This document shows positions 43,148 to 51,490 of a DNA stretch of 64,000 nucleotides, piece after piece. Position 1 is the stretch's first letter. The number at the start of each line of letters is the position of its first letter. The DNA comes from a bacterium (lineage in GTDB: Bacteria > Cyanobacteriota > Sericytochromatia > S15B-MN24 > UBA4093): positions 124,001-188,000 of the forward strand of contig JAGIBK010000005.1 in the NCBI GenBank assembly GCA_017744355.1, in the 5' to 3' direction. Made by a program: the position numbers and the translations under genes. Below the pieces are notes generated by a model. It had not been told where the DNA came from. It did no database searches and was given only the letters and a program-made list of their open reading frames with translations.

Positions 43148-43227
43148 GGCGCCTCCCTCCGGCCTGGCTTGCGGCTGCGGGCCCAGTCTACCACCGGGTC
43201 GGAAGGGGGGCTAGAAGCGAGGAATAG

Positions 43228-44112
43228 TTAGGTCAGGCGGTGGATGTCCAGCGAGATGTCCAGGCTGCCCGCGCTGTGGGTCAGCGCACCCACCGAGATG
43301 TAGTCCACGCCGGTCTCGGCCGCGCGGCGGACCGTCTCGAGCGAGATCCCGCCCGAGGCCTCCACCTTGGCGCGGCCCGCGATGAGCGCGACGGCCTCGG
43401 TCATGACGCTGGGGGCCATGTTGTCGAGCATGATGATGTCGGCGCCCGCGTCGAGGGCCTCCTGGACCATTTCGAGCGACTCGGTCTCGACCTCGACCAT
43501 GGTGGTCGAGGCGCTGCCGCGGCGGGCGCGGCGGACCGCCTCGGCGATGGAGCCTGCCATCTCGATGTGGTTGTCCTTGATCATGATGGCGTCGGCGAGG
43601 CCGAAGCGGTGGTTGCGGGCTCCGCCCGTGCGCACCGCGTACTTCTCGAGCACACGCAGGCCCGGGGTGGTCTTGCGGGTGTCGAGGATCTGGGCCTTGG
43701 TGCCTTCCACGGCCGCCACGTAGGTCGACGCCAGGGTGGCGATCGCGCTCATGCGCTGCATGAGGTTCAGGGCGACCCGCTCGCCCATCAGGATGGAGCG
43801 GGCGTCGCCCTCGACCACGGCGGCGACGGTGCCCTTCTCGACCCGCGCGCCTTCCGGGACCTTGGCGGTGAAGCTCAGGCTGGGATCGACCCGCTGCCAC
43901 AGGCGGCGGATCACTTCCAGGCCGCAGACCACGCCGGGAGCCTTGTAGAGGAAGTCGGCTCGGGCGCGCTCGCCCTCGCTCACGACGGTCTGGGTGCTGA
44001 GGTCGCCCCAGCCCCAGTCTTCGCGCAGGGCGGCGTCGAGGATGGGATCCAGGATCAGCGGGTGGAGCTGGTCTCCAACACCTGCAGGGATTGCGTGAAG
44101 TGCTTCAGCCAA
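43228..44112 (-). CDS. nadC: Nicotinate-nucleotide pyrophosphorylase (quinolinate phosphoribosyltransferase)
   Basis: 294 residues. LREDWGWGDLSTQTV near the start, LMGERVALNLMQRMSAIAT, DTRKTTPGLRVLEKYAVRTGGARNHR and KDNHIEMAG are diagnostic. The enzyme converts quinolinate and PRPP to nicotinate mononucleotide, CO2 and PPi. No ATG suits the start. I chose TTG at 44110-44112, with AAAGGA nine bases upstream, which gives a normal length. It overlaps the end of nadB by 58 bases. The frame is open further up but reads through nadB out of phase. Confidence 0.92.
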   Translation of the reverse strand: MAEALHAIPAGVGDQLHPLILDPILDAALREDWGWGDLSTQTVVSEGERARADFLYKAPGVVCGLEVIRRLWQRVDPSLSFTAKVPEGARVEKGTVAAVVEGDARSILMGERVALNLMQRMSAIATLASTYVAAVEGTKAQILDTRKTTPGLRVLEKYAVRTGGARNHRFGLADAIMIKDNHIEMAGSIAEAVRRARRGSASTTMVEVETESLEMVQEALDAGADIIMLDNMAPSVMTEAVALIAGRAKVEASGGISLETVRRAAETGVDYISVGALTHSAGSLDISLDIHRLT

Positions 44113-45656
44113 CGGGAATCGTCCTTTGCGGCAAAATCGGTGCGGAAGTGGGTGCCCCGGCTCTCCTCGCGCCACAGGGCGGCGCGGGCCACCAGCTCGC
44201 CGACCTGCAAGAGGTTGCGCAGCTCGTGGAGGGAGCGATCGGTCGAGACGAGGGCGGCCTCCTCGACCTGGACGCGCCAGGGCTCGATGCGCTCGAGGGC
44301 GCGAACGAGGCCCGCGCGGGTGCGCAGGAGCCCGGCGTCCTGCCACATCTCGGCCTGGAAGGCCGTGCGCAGCGCCGCCACGTCGACCGAGGGGGCTTCG
44401 GGGGCCGGGTAGTGGGTGATCGCCTCGCCGATGGGGCGGAGGTTGGGCGTGGGCTCCTGGGCGATCGCCTCGGCGGCGCGGCGGCCGAAGACCACCGCCT
44501 CCAAGAGCGAGTTGCTCGCCAGGCGGTTGGACCCGTGGACGCCGGTGCTCGCGGCCTCGCCGACGGCGTACAGGCCGCTCACCGAGGTCCGGCCCCAGAG
44601 GTCCGTGCGGGCCCCGCCGATGAAGTAGTGGGCCGCCGGCGCCACCGGCAACATGTCGGTGGGCGGGTTGATCCCGTGCTTGCGGCAGAAGGCCACGATG
44701 GTCGGGAAGCGGCTCTCGACCAGCTCGGGGGCCATGTGGCGCAGATCGAGCAGGACGTGGTCCTTGCCGTCCTTCTCCATCTCGGCGGCGATGGCACGGG
44801 CCACCACGTCGCGGGGCGCGAGCTCCAGCTTGGGATGGTAGCGCGCCATGAAGGCCTCGCCCGCCGCGTTGCGGAGGATGGCCCCCTCGCCGCGCACGGC
44901 CTCGGAGACCAAAAACGAGTCGCCCCCCGGCACCACCAGGGCCGTCGGGTGGAACTGCATGAACTCCATGTCCGAGATCTCGGCGCCGGCGCGGTACGCC
45001 AGCGCGATCCCGTCGCCGGTGGCGGTGGCGGGGTTGGTCGTGTGGCTCCAGGCGCGGCCGACGCCGCCCGCGGCGAGCACCACGGCCCGCGCGGCGATGA
45101 AGCGCACCTGCTTGTCGGCGTCGAGCACCACCGCCCCGCGGCAGCGGCCGTCCTGGACGACCAGCTCGAGGGCGAAGGCGTGCTCGAGGATGTCGATGGC
45201 GGGCGTCTGGCGGGCGCGCTCGACCAGCGCGCGCTCGATCTCGTAGCCGGTGGCGTCGCCCAGGGCGTGCACGACCCGGCGGCGCGAGTGGGCGGCCTCC
45301 AGGGTGGTGGCCAAGCTACCATCCGCCTCCCGGTCGAAGCGCACGCCGGCGGCGATCAGGGCGTTGAGCTGGGCGGGGCCCTCGTCGGTCAGGACCCGCA
45401 CGGGCTCTTCGTCGCACAGGCCCGCTCCCGCCTCGAGGGTGTCGTGGAAGTGGAGCTCGGGGTTGTCGTCACTCGCGATCGCCGCGGCGATGCCGCCCTG
45501 GGCGTAGCGGGTGTTGGAGTCCATCAGGTTCTGCTTGGTGACGAGCACCACGCGCTCGCCCTGCTCGACCAGCTCCAGGGAGGTCCACAGGCCGCTGATG
45601 CCGCTTCCGATCACCAGCACGGGCAGAGGATGGGAGTAAGGGATGGGGCGATTCAT
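44055..45656 (-). CDS. nadB: L-aspartate oxidase
   Basis: 533 residues. FAD-binding GSGISG at 17-22, NTRYAQGGIAAAIASDDNPELHFHDT, then SRRRVVHALGDATG and FMQFHPTAL, all typical of NadB. GARTDLWGRTSVSGLYAVGEAASTGVHGSNRLASNSLLE is the second dinucleotide region. The enzyme oxidises aspartate to iminoaspartate, the first step to quinolinate. nadA is not nearby. ATG 45656 follows GGAG, just after a hairpin. The leader is about 138 bases long. Confidence 0.95.
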   Translation of the reverse strand: MNRPIPYSHPLPVLVIGSGISGLWTSLELVEQGERVVLVTKQNLMDSNTRYAQGGIAAAIASDDNPELHFHDTLEAGAGLCDEEPVRVLTDEGPAQLNALIAAGVRFDREADGSLATTLEAAHSRRRVVHALGDATGYEIERALVERARQTPAIDILEHAFALELVVQDGRCRGAVVLDADKQVRFIAARAVVLAAGGVGRAWSHTTNPATATGDGIALAYRAGAEISDMEFMQFHPTALVVPGGDSFLVSEAVRGEGAILRNAAGEAFMARYHPKLELAPRDVVARAIAAEMEKDGKDHVLLDLRHMAPELVESRFPTIVAFCRKHGINPPTDMLPVAPAAHYFIGGARTDLWGRTSVSGLYAVGEAASTGVHGSNRLASNSLLEAVVFGRRAAEAIAQEPTPNLRPIGEAITHYPAPEAPSVDVAALRTAFQAEMWQDAGLLRTRAGLVRALERIEPWRVQVEEAALVSTDRSLHELRNLLQVGELVARAALWREESRGTHFRTDFAAKDDSRWLKHFTQSLQVLETSSTR

Positions 45657-45673
45657 GGCGTTCGATCCAATCT

Positions 45674-45691
45674 CCCGGCGTGCTCGCCGGG
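45674..45691 (-). promoter_or_regulatory. Hairpin touching the nadB ribosome site
   Basis: CCCGGCG (45674-45680) and CGCCGGG (45685-45691) form a perfect 7-bp stem with loop TGCT on the nadB leader. The stem ends at the GGAG used by nadB, so it could limit ribosome access. Confidence 0.4.
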
Positions 45692-45800
45692 CCGATTGCC
45701 AGCGCGGTTCGAGCGTCCGACAAGACCGTGCCATCAAGCCGCCACGCGGCCAAACCCGACACATGCCTGGGTTTGTTGGATGCTCTTCGTGTGACGCGTG

Positions 45801-45809
45801 ATTATACCA
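45801..45809 (-). promoter_or_regulatory. Extended -10 promoter for nadB-nadC
   Basis: On the minus strand TGGTATAAT is a perfect extended -10 (TATAAT complement at 45801-45806). The transcript would start near 45794, giving about 138 bases of leader. A GCGT-AATA-ACGC inverted repeat lies just upstream (45816-45827). Confidence 0.6.
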
Positions 45810-45931
45810 CGGAGCGCGTAATAACGCTTGCCCGCGTGCCACATAGCGGGCGGACCTTCGTGATCGATGCCCTGCAAGAAAGCGGCAAGCAAGGTATCAT
45901 GGGGGTGCAAGAGAGCGGGAGGATGCGTGGC

Positions 45932-46150
45932 ATGGCCGTCGAACTAGCGACCCCTGAGGTGGAGACCCCCTTCGAACCGATCGAGTGCGAGTACCTCGAC
46001 GGCGAGAACGTCGGTTGGGCCAAGCGCTACATCGAGCAGTGCCAGGGCAAGCTGGAGGTCGCCGAGCAGGAAGATCCGCGCTTCGCCTCCTACCTCAAGA
46101 CCGAGATTGCGGCCTGGCAGGAGCTGCTCCAGCGCTACGGGAAGGCCTAG
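45932..46150 (+). CDS. Small unknown cytosolic protein
   Basis: 72 residues, acidic and helical (AKRYIEQCQGKLEVAEQEDPRFASYL). No family recognised. ATG 45932 is preferred since GGGAGG lies nine bases upstream; ATG 45923 sits directly on that site. The next gene starts four bases after the stop. Confidence 0.6.
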   Translation: MAVELATPEVETPFEPIECEYLDGENVGWAKRYIEQCQGKLEVAEQEDPRFASYLKTEIAAWQELLQRYGKA

Positions 46151-46154
46151 AACC

Positions 46155-46592
46155 ATGAGGCCGCTGCTGGTCGCTCTCCTCGCCGGGACCCTGCTGACGC
46201 TCGCCGCACCGCGCGCCGAGGCCGCTTACGGCTCGGCCCAGATCTCGCCCTACCTCGTCTCGGCCCGCCTGCGCCTCGCGCTCGATCAACTGCGCGCCGC
46301 CGAGGACCACCTGATGGCCATGCGCGGCGGGGCGGAGGTCGTCTCGCCCTACTACGCGAGCACCCGGCAGAACCTCGCGGATGCCGCCGACCAGCTGGCC
46401 TACGCCCGGATGGCGACCATGGACGAGGGTCAGATCCGGCGCATGGACGCCATCCTCGCGGGTCTCGACGAGGTGCGCGAGCTCATGGACACCTCCCTGC
46501 TCAAAGCACCCGAGCGCGTGCGGCGCCTCGAGGGCGAGACCCTCGCGCTCGATCGCGCGGTGCGCGCCCAGATTACCCGCCGCGTGCCCTAG
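46155..46592 (+). CDS. Small secreted protein of unknown function
   Basis: 145 residues with a signal peptide ending near AEAA. The mature part is helical (ARLRLALDQLRAAEDHLMAM, RQNLADAADQLAYARMA) and may form a small periplasmic bundle. It lies four bases after the 72-residue gene and overlaps the convergent kinase gene by four bases. Confidence 0.62.
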   Translation: MRPLLVALLAGTLLTLAAPRAEAAYGSAQISPYLVSARLRLALDQLRAAEDHLMAMRGGAEVVSPYYASTRQNLADAADQLAYARMATMDEGQIRRMDAILAGLDEVRELMDTSLLKAPERVRRLEGETLALDRAVRAQITRRVP

Positions 46593-48184
46593 GCGGGCGT
46601 CGGCGGGTGCAGGGGCAGCGTGAACCAGAAGGTGCTCCCCTCGCCCACCTTGCTCTGAACGCCGATCGTGCCGCCGTGCGCCTCCACGATGCTCTTGGCG
46701 ATGCTGAGCCCGAGGCCGGTCCCACCCTTTTGCTTACCGCTCTCGAGCTGCGAGAAGCGCTGGAACAGCTTGGGGACGTCCTCAGGGGCGATGCCCGGTC
46801 CCTGGTCCACCACCTCGCAGCGTAGGCCATCCCCGTCGAGCCGGGCCCGCACCGTGATCACGCCGTCGGGCGGGCTGAACTTGAGGGCGTTGGTGAGCAG
46901 GTTGCTGAGCACTCGTTCGATCCGCTGCGAATCCATGGGGACCGTGAGGGGTGCTTCCGGCAGGTCCATCATGATCGTCAGGTGCCGCTCCGCGGCTTGA
47001 GGGGCGAGACTCTCGACCACCTCTTTCACCTTGCACGAAAAGTCGGCTTCCTCGTACTGCAGCTGGAAGGTGCCCGCCTCGATCCGGGCCGTGTCCAGCA
47101 GGTCGCTGACCAGGTGCTCCAGGCGCTCGGTGCTGCGCTCGATCTGAACGACGAACTCGCGCTGCTCGGGCGAGAGGGGGCCGGCGAGCTCATCCTCCAG
47201 GAATTCCACGTACCCCTTGATCGAGGTGAGCGGGGTGCGCAGGTCGTGGGAGACCGAGTTCACGAACTGGTCCTTGAGCCGGTCGAGCTCCTTGAGCGCC
47301 TCGTACTGGGTCTTGAGGACCGCATCCAGTCGCCGCCGCTCGGCTTCCGCGCGATTGAGCGTCCAGGCGTTCCACCAGAGCAGGCCCACCGCGATGACGA
47401 TGGTTCCCATCGCCATCGCGGCGATCCCCTGGGTCGCGTTGAAGAAGCCGCCCCCCTCGCCCACCAGCCGAAGCAGGCCGAGCACGATCGGCAGGAAGAC
47501 GAGCACCGGCAGCAGACGCCGAAGCAGCCCACCACCGGGGGCCTTACTCGAAAGGATGCCCATCAGCCCACGATCGGGGCGGGCGCAGAGGATGCCCGCC
47601 CCGACGAAGATCAGGCCCACGGCTGTCGTCAGGGCCATGGGGTAGTGCGTGGGCGCGATGATGGAGGCGAGGTTGTAGAGGTAGGCGATGAGGCCGTGCA
47701 GGGCGACGGCGACGACCGAGAGGCCGAGCGCCTCCGAAGCCACCGCCCCCACCCCGGTCCGTCGATCCATGAGCAGCAGGGCCCCGCCCAGCATGACGAA
47801 GCACAGGGCTGTGCTCAGCGCCATGTGGTCAGGGGGCTGGATGGCGAGCAGCTTTTCCCGGAAAAGGAGTAGATCCAGGTGGAAGCGAGTATCCAGCAGC
47901 CGATCGCTGAGGGTGGCGAGGCCGATCGCGCCGACGACGAGCGCCAGGCCCCGGCTGCCCGCGCGCCGATCGAGCGCGAGCAGGAGCGAGAGCCCCCCGG
48001 CGATCAGGCAGGCTGCGGTCATGGGGTTGATGACGGTGAAGCCGGGAAGCACTCGCAGGAGGACGACGTGGTCGAGGCCCCAGGCGGCCAGGCCGACGAC
48101 GCCCGTCAGCATGGCCGCCAAGCTCGCGATCAGGGCGGCGAGCCGGTAAGTCCGTATCGCCGCCGGGTCGGTTTCCTCGTGCAT
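46589..48184 (-). CDS. Histidine kinase with eight-helix membrane sensor
   Basis: 531 residues. Roughly eight membrane helices occupy residues 10-285, with little periplasmic loop, which recalls MASE-type sensors of membrane or intramembrane signals. The H-box is [17 protein letters not shown]; the ATPase part has LLTNALKFSPPDG, DQGPGIAPED and GTGLGLSIAKSIVEAHGG. No response regulator adjoins. AGGAGC precedes the ATG. Confidence 0.88.
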   Translation of the reverse strand: MHEETDPAAIRTYRLAALIASLAAMLTGVVGLAAWGLDHVVLLRVLPGFTVINPMTAACLIAGGLSLLLALDRRAGSRGLALVVGAIGLATLSDRLLDTRFHLDLLLFREKLLAIQPPDHMALSTALCFVMLGGALLLMDRRTGVGAVASEALGLSVVAVALHGLIAYLYNLASIIAPTHYPMALTTAVGLIFVGAGILCARPDRGLMGILSSKAPGGGLLRRLLPVLVFLPIVLGLLRLVGEGGGFFNATQGIAAMAMGTIVIAVGLLWWNAWTLNRAEAERRRLDAVLKTQYEALKELDRLKDQFVNSVSHDLRTPLTSIKGYVEFLEDELAGPLSPEQREFVVQIERSTERLEHLVSDLLDTARIEAGTFQLQYEEADFSCKVKEVVESLAPQAAERHLTIMMDLPEAPLTVPMDSQRIERVLSNLLTNALKFSPPDGVITVRARLDGDGLRCEVVDQGPGIAPEDVPKLFQRFSQLESGKQKGGTGLGLSIAKSIVEAHGGTIGVQSKVGEGSTFWFTLPLHPPTPA

Positions 48185-48221
48185 CCCGGGCTCCTGGGCC
48201 CGCCTGGTGGCGGGTGATTCG

Positions 48222-48264
48222 CCTGGCGGCTTCGCCAGGTCCGTCGTGGTGCTATGGTAGCACC
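48222..48264. repeat. Two adjacent perfect hairpins between hemW and the kinase gene
   Basis: CCTGGCG/CGCCAGG with loop GCTT (48222-48239), then GGTGCTA/TAGCACC with loop TGG (48248-48264). Neither is followed by a T run on either strand, so they are not clear terminators. Confidence 0.45.
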
Positions 48265-48289
48265 TGCTCAGGAAGAAGCGAGCGCCCGA

Positions 48290-49429
48290 TTAGCCGAGGA
48301 AGGCCGCGAAGACCTCGTTGGAGAGCCAGATCCCACGGGGGGTGAGGCGGTAGCGATCGCCTGCGTCCTCGACGAGGCCGGCTTCTACCAGCCCCTCGAA
48401 CACCCCGGGGAAGCTCTCATGCGCACCCTCGCCGAAGCGCGACGCGTAGCGGGCCTTGTCCAGCCCTTCGCGGGTCATGCGCAGGCCCAGGAAGACCGAC
48501 TCCTCTTGCTCGCTTCGTCGGTCGAGGACCGGCGCCTCGGGCCAGGTGGGCACCGGGTGCTGGATGAAGGCCTGGATGCCGCGGGGGTTCTCGAAGCGGC
48601 GGCCCTGCCAGTACGAGTGGGCGCCCGTTCCCAGCCCGATGTAGGGGGCGTTGATCCAGTAGAGGCGGTTGTGGACCGCCTCGAAGCCGGGCTTCGACCA
48701 GCTCGAAATCTCGTAGCGCCCGTAGCCTTCGGCTTCCATCCGCTCGGCGAGCCGGTCGCCCATGGCCACTTCCAGGTCCTCGGGCGACAGCGAAAGCTTG
48801 CCTTGCCGGTGCCAGGCGCCGAAGACCGTCCGCTCCTCCAGGATCAGGCCGTAGACCGAGAAGTGGGAAGGATCGAGCTTGAAGGCCTCATCCATGGTGG
48901 CCTCCCAGTCCGCCATGGTCTGGCCCGGCAGGGCGTAGATGAGATCCAGGCTGACGTTGTCGATCCCGGCCTCCCGGATGGCGCCGTAGGTCCGATGGAC
49001 GTCCTCCACCGCGTGGTCGCGCCCGATGGCCTTGAGCAGGCGATCGTCGAAGCTCTGGACCCCGAGGCTCAGGCGGGTGAAGCCGAGGGTGCGGGCGGCC
49101 TCCCAGAGGTCGGGCCCGCCGGTGCCGGGGTTGACCTCCATGGTGCGCTCGATGCAGGCGCTCGCGTCGAAGTGGGCCTCGATGGCCCGGGTCAGGCGCG
49201 TCAGCTGGGGGGCGGCCAGGATCGACGGGGTCCCGCCCCCCAGGTAGATGGTCTGGATGGGCAGGCCCTTGGGGTAGGCCTTGAGCTCGGCTTCGAGCGC
49301 GTCCAGGTACGCCTCTACGTGGCGCTCCTGCCCGGCGTAGCAGGCGAAGTCGCAGTAGTGGCACTTCTTGACGCAGAAGGGGATGTGGACGTAGAGGCCG
49401 ACAGGCGCGTGAGTGGTCATGCGCCCCAT
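48290..49429 (-). CDS. hemW: HemW-type radical-SAM haem chaperone
   Basis: 379 residues. The radical-SAM cluster motif is CVKKCHYC with Cys19, Cys23 and Cys26, then YLGGGTPSIL and LSLGVQSFDDRLLKAIGR. IGLGTGAHSY and a C-terminal HemN-C domain follow. The length (about 380) and the absence of the extra N-terminal HemN region favour HemW, which delivers haem to respiratory proteins, over coproporphyrinogen dehydrogenase HemN. ATG 49420 is an alternative start three codons in. Confidence 0.88.
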   Translation of the reverse strand: MGRMTTHAPVGLYVHIPFCVKKCHYCDFACYAGQERHVEAYLDALEAELKAYPKGLPIQTIYLGGGTPSILAAPQLTRLTRAIEAHFDASACIERTMEVNPGTGGPDLWEAARTLGFTRLSLGVQSFDDRLLKAIGRDHAVEDVHRTYGAIREAGIDNVSLDLIYALPGQTMADWEATMDEAFKLDPSHFSVYGLILEERTVFGAWHRQGKLSLSPEDLEVAMGDRLAERMEAEGYGRYEISSWSKPGFEAVHNRLYWINAPYIGLGTGAHSYWQGRRFENPRGIQAFIQHPVPTWPEAPVLDRRSEQEESVFLGLRMTREGLDKARYASRFGEGAHESFPGVFEGLVEAGLVEDAGDRYRLTPRGIWLSNEVFAAFLG

Positions 49430-49445
49430 GATAGCAAAGGCGCGC

Positions 49446-49982
49446 CTACGACCGGGAGAACTCCCGGCTCAACAGGCCCATGACCAGGAAGTCGTGGAAC
49501 TTGCCGCCGTAGAAGCGATGCTCGCGCAGCCGCCCCTCCTCGACGAAGCCCAGCTTGCGGTAGACCGCGATCGCCGCTTCGTTCTCGCAGGCCACGTACA
49601 GCCGAGCCTTGTGCAGCCCCAGCTCGTCGAAGAGGTAGCGGCAGAGGGTGCCGAGGGCGTCGGTGCCGTGGCCCTGGCCGCGGTGCTCGGCGTCGCCCAA
49701 GTACAGGCCGACCGTGGCCTGGCGATCGCCCGCCTCGTAGGTGCCGTACCAGACGGTCCCGACCAGGCTGCCCTTCGCGTCGTCGATGGCGAAGGTACGT
49801 CCCTCTTGGGGGCTGCCCTTGTCCAGCTCCCCTTCGAACCACTGCTCCAGCTCCTCGCTGCCCGAGATGCGGGTGCGCGAGCCGATGAGGGTCCAGAGGG
49901 CGGGGTCGTTCCACCAGGTGAAGAGGGAATCCAGGTCGTCGCGCTCCAGGGCGCGCAGGCGGGTGCGGTGGCCGGCAATCAT
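49446..49982 (-). CDS. GNAT N-acetyltransferase (RimJ/RimL-like)
   Basis: 178 residues. The acetyl-CoA loop reads EHRGQGHGTDAL, and YVACENEAAIAVYRKLGFVEEGRLREHRFYGGKFHDFLVMGL is the classic end of this subfamily. It may acetylate ribosomal-protein N-termini, antibiotics or small amines. It starts six bases downstream of the 148-residue gene. Confidence 0.9.
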   Translation of the reverse strand: MIAGHRTRLRALERDDLDSLFTWWNDPALWTLIGSRTRISGSEELEQWFEGELDKGSPQEGRTFAIDDAKGSLVGTVWYGTYEAGDRQATVGLYLGDAEHRGQGHGTDALGTLCRYLFDELGLHKARLYVACENEAAIAVYRKLGFVEEGRLREHRFYGGKFHDFLVMGLLSREFSRS

Positions 49983-49988
49983 GAAGGG

Positions 49989-50435
49989 TTAGGAGACCTC
50001 GTATCCGAGGGCCTTGGCGCCAGCGTGCACCAGGGCCTGCATGTCGGGGTGGCGGGCCGAGACCTTGAGGGCCTTGGCGAGAGAGGCGCGGGCCTCGTCG
50101 GGGCAGCCCTCGCTGTGGGCGACGGCGGCAATCTTGATCAGGCTCGGCGCGTCGATGGCGCTGGCGACGGCGCGCTGCAGGCTGGTGAGGACCTTGGCCC
50201 GGTTGCCTTCGAGGGCGAAGGTGCCCACCTTCTCGAGATGGCGGAAGGTGAAGGTCGGCAGCGGCGCGCGCACCACGCTCGCGGGCATCATGTAGGTGAC
50301 GCCCCGATAGAAGAGCGGCTGTAGCTCGATCTCTGCCAAAGGAGCGGTCGGCGCGTGCGGCGTGACCTGCAGGACCAGCGGAGCGGTTCCGCGCGAGGCG
50401 GCGAGCGGCATTTGCTTGCGTGTGGTCGTGCCCAT
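49989..50435 (-). CDS. Unknown protein
   Basis: 148 residues without signal peptide. A beta-rich first half (ELQPLFYRGVTYMMPASVVRA) is followed by a helical half that may be one TPR-like unit (AAVAHSEGCPDEARASLAKALKVSARHPDMQ). ATG 50435 is chosen for GGAGGG eight bases upstream. A possible -10 (TATAAA, complement at 50475-50480) lies before it. Family not recognised. Confidence 0.58.
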   Translation of the reverse strand: MGTTTRKQMPLAASRGTAPLVLQVTPHAPTAPLAEIELQPLFYRGVTYMMPASVVRAPLPTFTFRHLEKVGTFALEGNRAKVLTSLQRAVASAIDAPSLIKIAAVAHSEGCPDEARASLAKALKVSARHPDMQALVHAGAKALGYEVS

Positions 50436-50514
50436 GGACGAAGCCCTCCTCACCAGACGACGGGGACTGATCCGTTTATACCCCAAAGCTTATGAACCCT
50501 CAGAGCCGCGGGCG

Positions 50515-51144
50515 TTATCGCGGGAAGTTTTCGGCCAGCTCCTCGACCTGTTCGGCGGTCATCTTGAGGTGGATGCCGTCCGCCTCGACGTGGTCGATCC
50601 AGCCCATGGGGATGGCCACGTCCCGCGCGAAGAGAAAGCCGCGCCTCACCACGAAGCCCAGGGCCTTCTCGGTGTCGGGGTCGAAGAGCAGATCGGCCAC
50701 GTGGCCGCACTGCTTGTCGGTGCAGAAGACCCGGTCCCCGGCCGAGACGATCGCCTCGTCGGGCGGCACGTTGACGTGCTCGATGGGCAGCGGCCCCGGC
50801 GAGATGTTCCAGGACAGGGTCTGGGCGTAGTGGCTCGGCCAGAGGATGTCGGCGTGCTTGTAGCCCGTGGGCGGCCCCCACTCGGCCGAGGGCAGCGAGA
50901 AGTCGGTCTCGGAGTAGGGGGGGAACGCCTTGAGCGTCGGGCAATCCACCCCCAGGTGGATCCAGTCCTCGTGCGCCTCGGCGATGGCGGTGCTGGGGAC
51001 GACCTTGCGCTCGCCGTCGTGCAGACGGATGACCAGGTGCGTCACCATGCGGTGCGCCGGATCGATCACGACCCTGTCGATGTGCCCACAGTCCTCGCCG
51101 TCGCACTTGACCTCGGCGTTCATGCGGATCCGCGCTGCCTCCAT
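50515..51144 (-). CDS. Double PRC-barrel-like protein
   Basis: 209 residues. Two PRC-barrel-type halves are seen: VKCDGEDCGHIDRVVIDPAHRMVTHLVIR early, and DRVFCTDKQCGHVADLLFDPDTEKALGFVVRR later. PRC barrels occur in ribosome maturation and photosynthetic reaction-centre proteins and in many small unknowns. Each half has a Cys pair spaced C-x4-C (CDGEDC, CTDKQC), which might bind metal. Cytosolic by sequence. Confidence 0.72.
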   Translation of the reverse strand: MEAARIRMNAEVKCDGEDCGHIDRVVIDPAHRMVTHLVIRLHDGERKVVPSTAIAEAHEDWIHLGVDCPTLKAFPPYSETDFSLPSAEWGPPTGYKHADILWPSHYAQTLSWNISPGPLPIEHVNVPPDEAIVSAGDRVFCTDKQCGHVADLLFDPDTEKALGFVVRRGFLFARDVAIPMGWIDHVEADGIHLKMTAEQVEELAENFPR

Positions 51145-51215
51145 CGGGGGCCCTCCTCTCCGTCATGCGGGGCCGTGCATGGCGATGATACGCCGGATCG
51201 GCGAGTAAAAGCGCC

Positions 51216-51245
51216 CAAAAAAAAGCGCCCCTTTTGAGGGGCGCT
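51216..51245 (-). terminator. Rho-independent terminator for the 51.2-52.5 kb pair
   Basis: An 8-bp GC stem (51224-51231 with 51238-51245) is followed on the minus strand by about eight T residues (51217-51224 complement). It lies five bases after the stop of the 79-residue gene. Confidence 0.88.
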
Positions 51246-51250
51246 GCCGA

Positions 51251-51490
51251 TTAGGAGTTTTCCATCATCTCTTGGAGGTGGGGGGCCGCCCCCATCAAGC
51301 CGCTCGCGGTCTCTTCGAGGCCGTCCGCGAGGATCAGGCCGCTGATCCGCGTCAGGTCCTCCATGCTGAAGGGCCCCTGCGGCATCACGCCGAGCCTCAG
51401 GGCCGCGGCGTTCAGGCGCCGTTCGGCCTCCTTGGGTTCCACGACCGAGGCGAACCGTGAAAGAAGGTCCGCGCGGGTGATCTGCTTCAT
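51251..51490 (-). CDS. Small unknown protein coupled to the 325-residue gene
   Basis: 79 residues, helical and acidic (ITRADLLSRFASVVEPKEAERRL, MEDLTRISGLILADGLEE). Its ATG overlaps the stop of the upstream gene (ATGA), with AGGAGG nearby inside that gene, so translation is coupled. A strong terminator follows, so the pair forms a unit. It could be a chaperone or partner of the larger protein; this is inference from coupling and size. Confidence 0.6.
   Translation of the reverse strand: MKQITRADLLSRFASVVEPKEAERRLNAAALRLGVMPQGPFSMEDLTRISGLILADGLEETASGLMGAAPHLQEMMENS

Noticed and set aside
44113-44346. Upstream extension of the nadC frame
   Set aside because: Out-of-phase nadB DNA; NadC homologues do not have these residues.
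45657-45795. A named NAD+ riboswitch in the nadB leader
   Set aside because: The leader has hairpins, but I cannot match a known consensus by eye, so it is left as a finding only.
48222-48264. Two hairpins as a hemW terminator
   Set aside because: No T run follows either stem on either strand.
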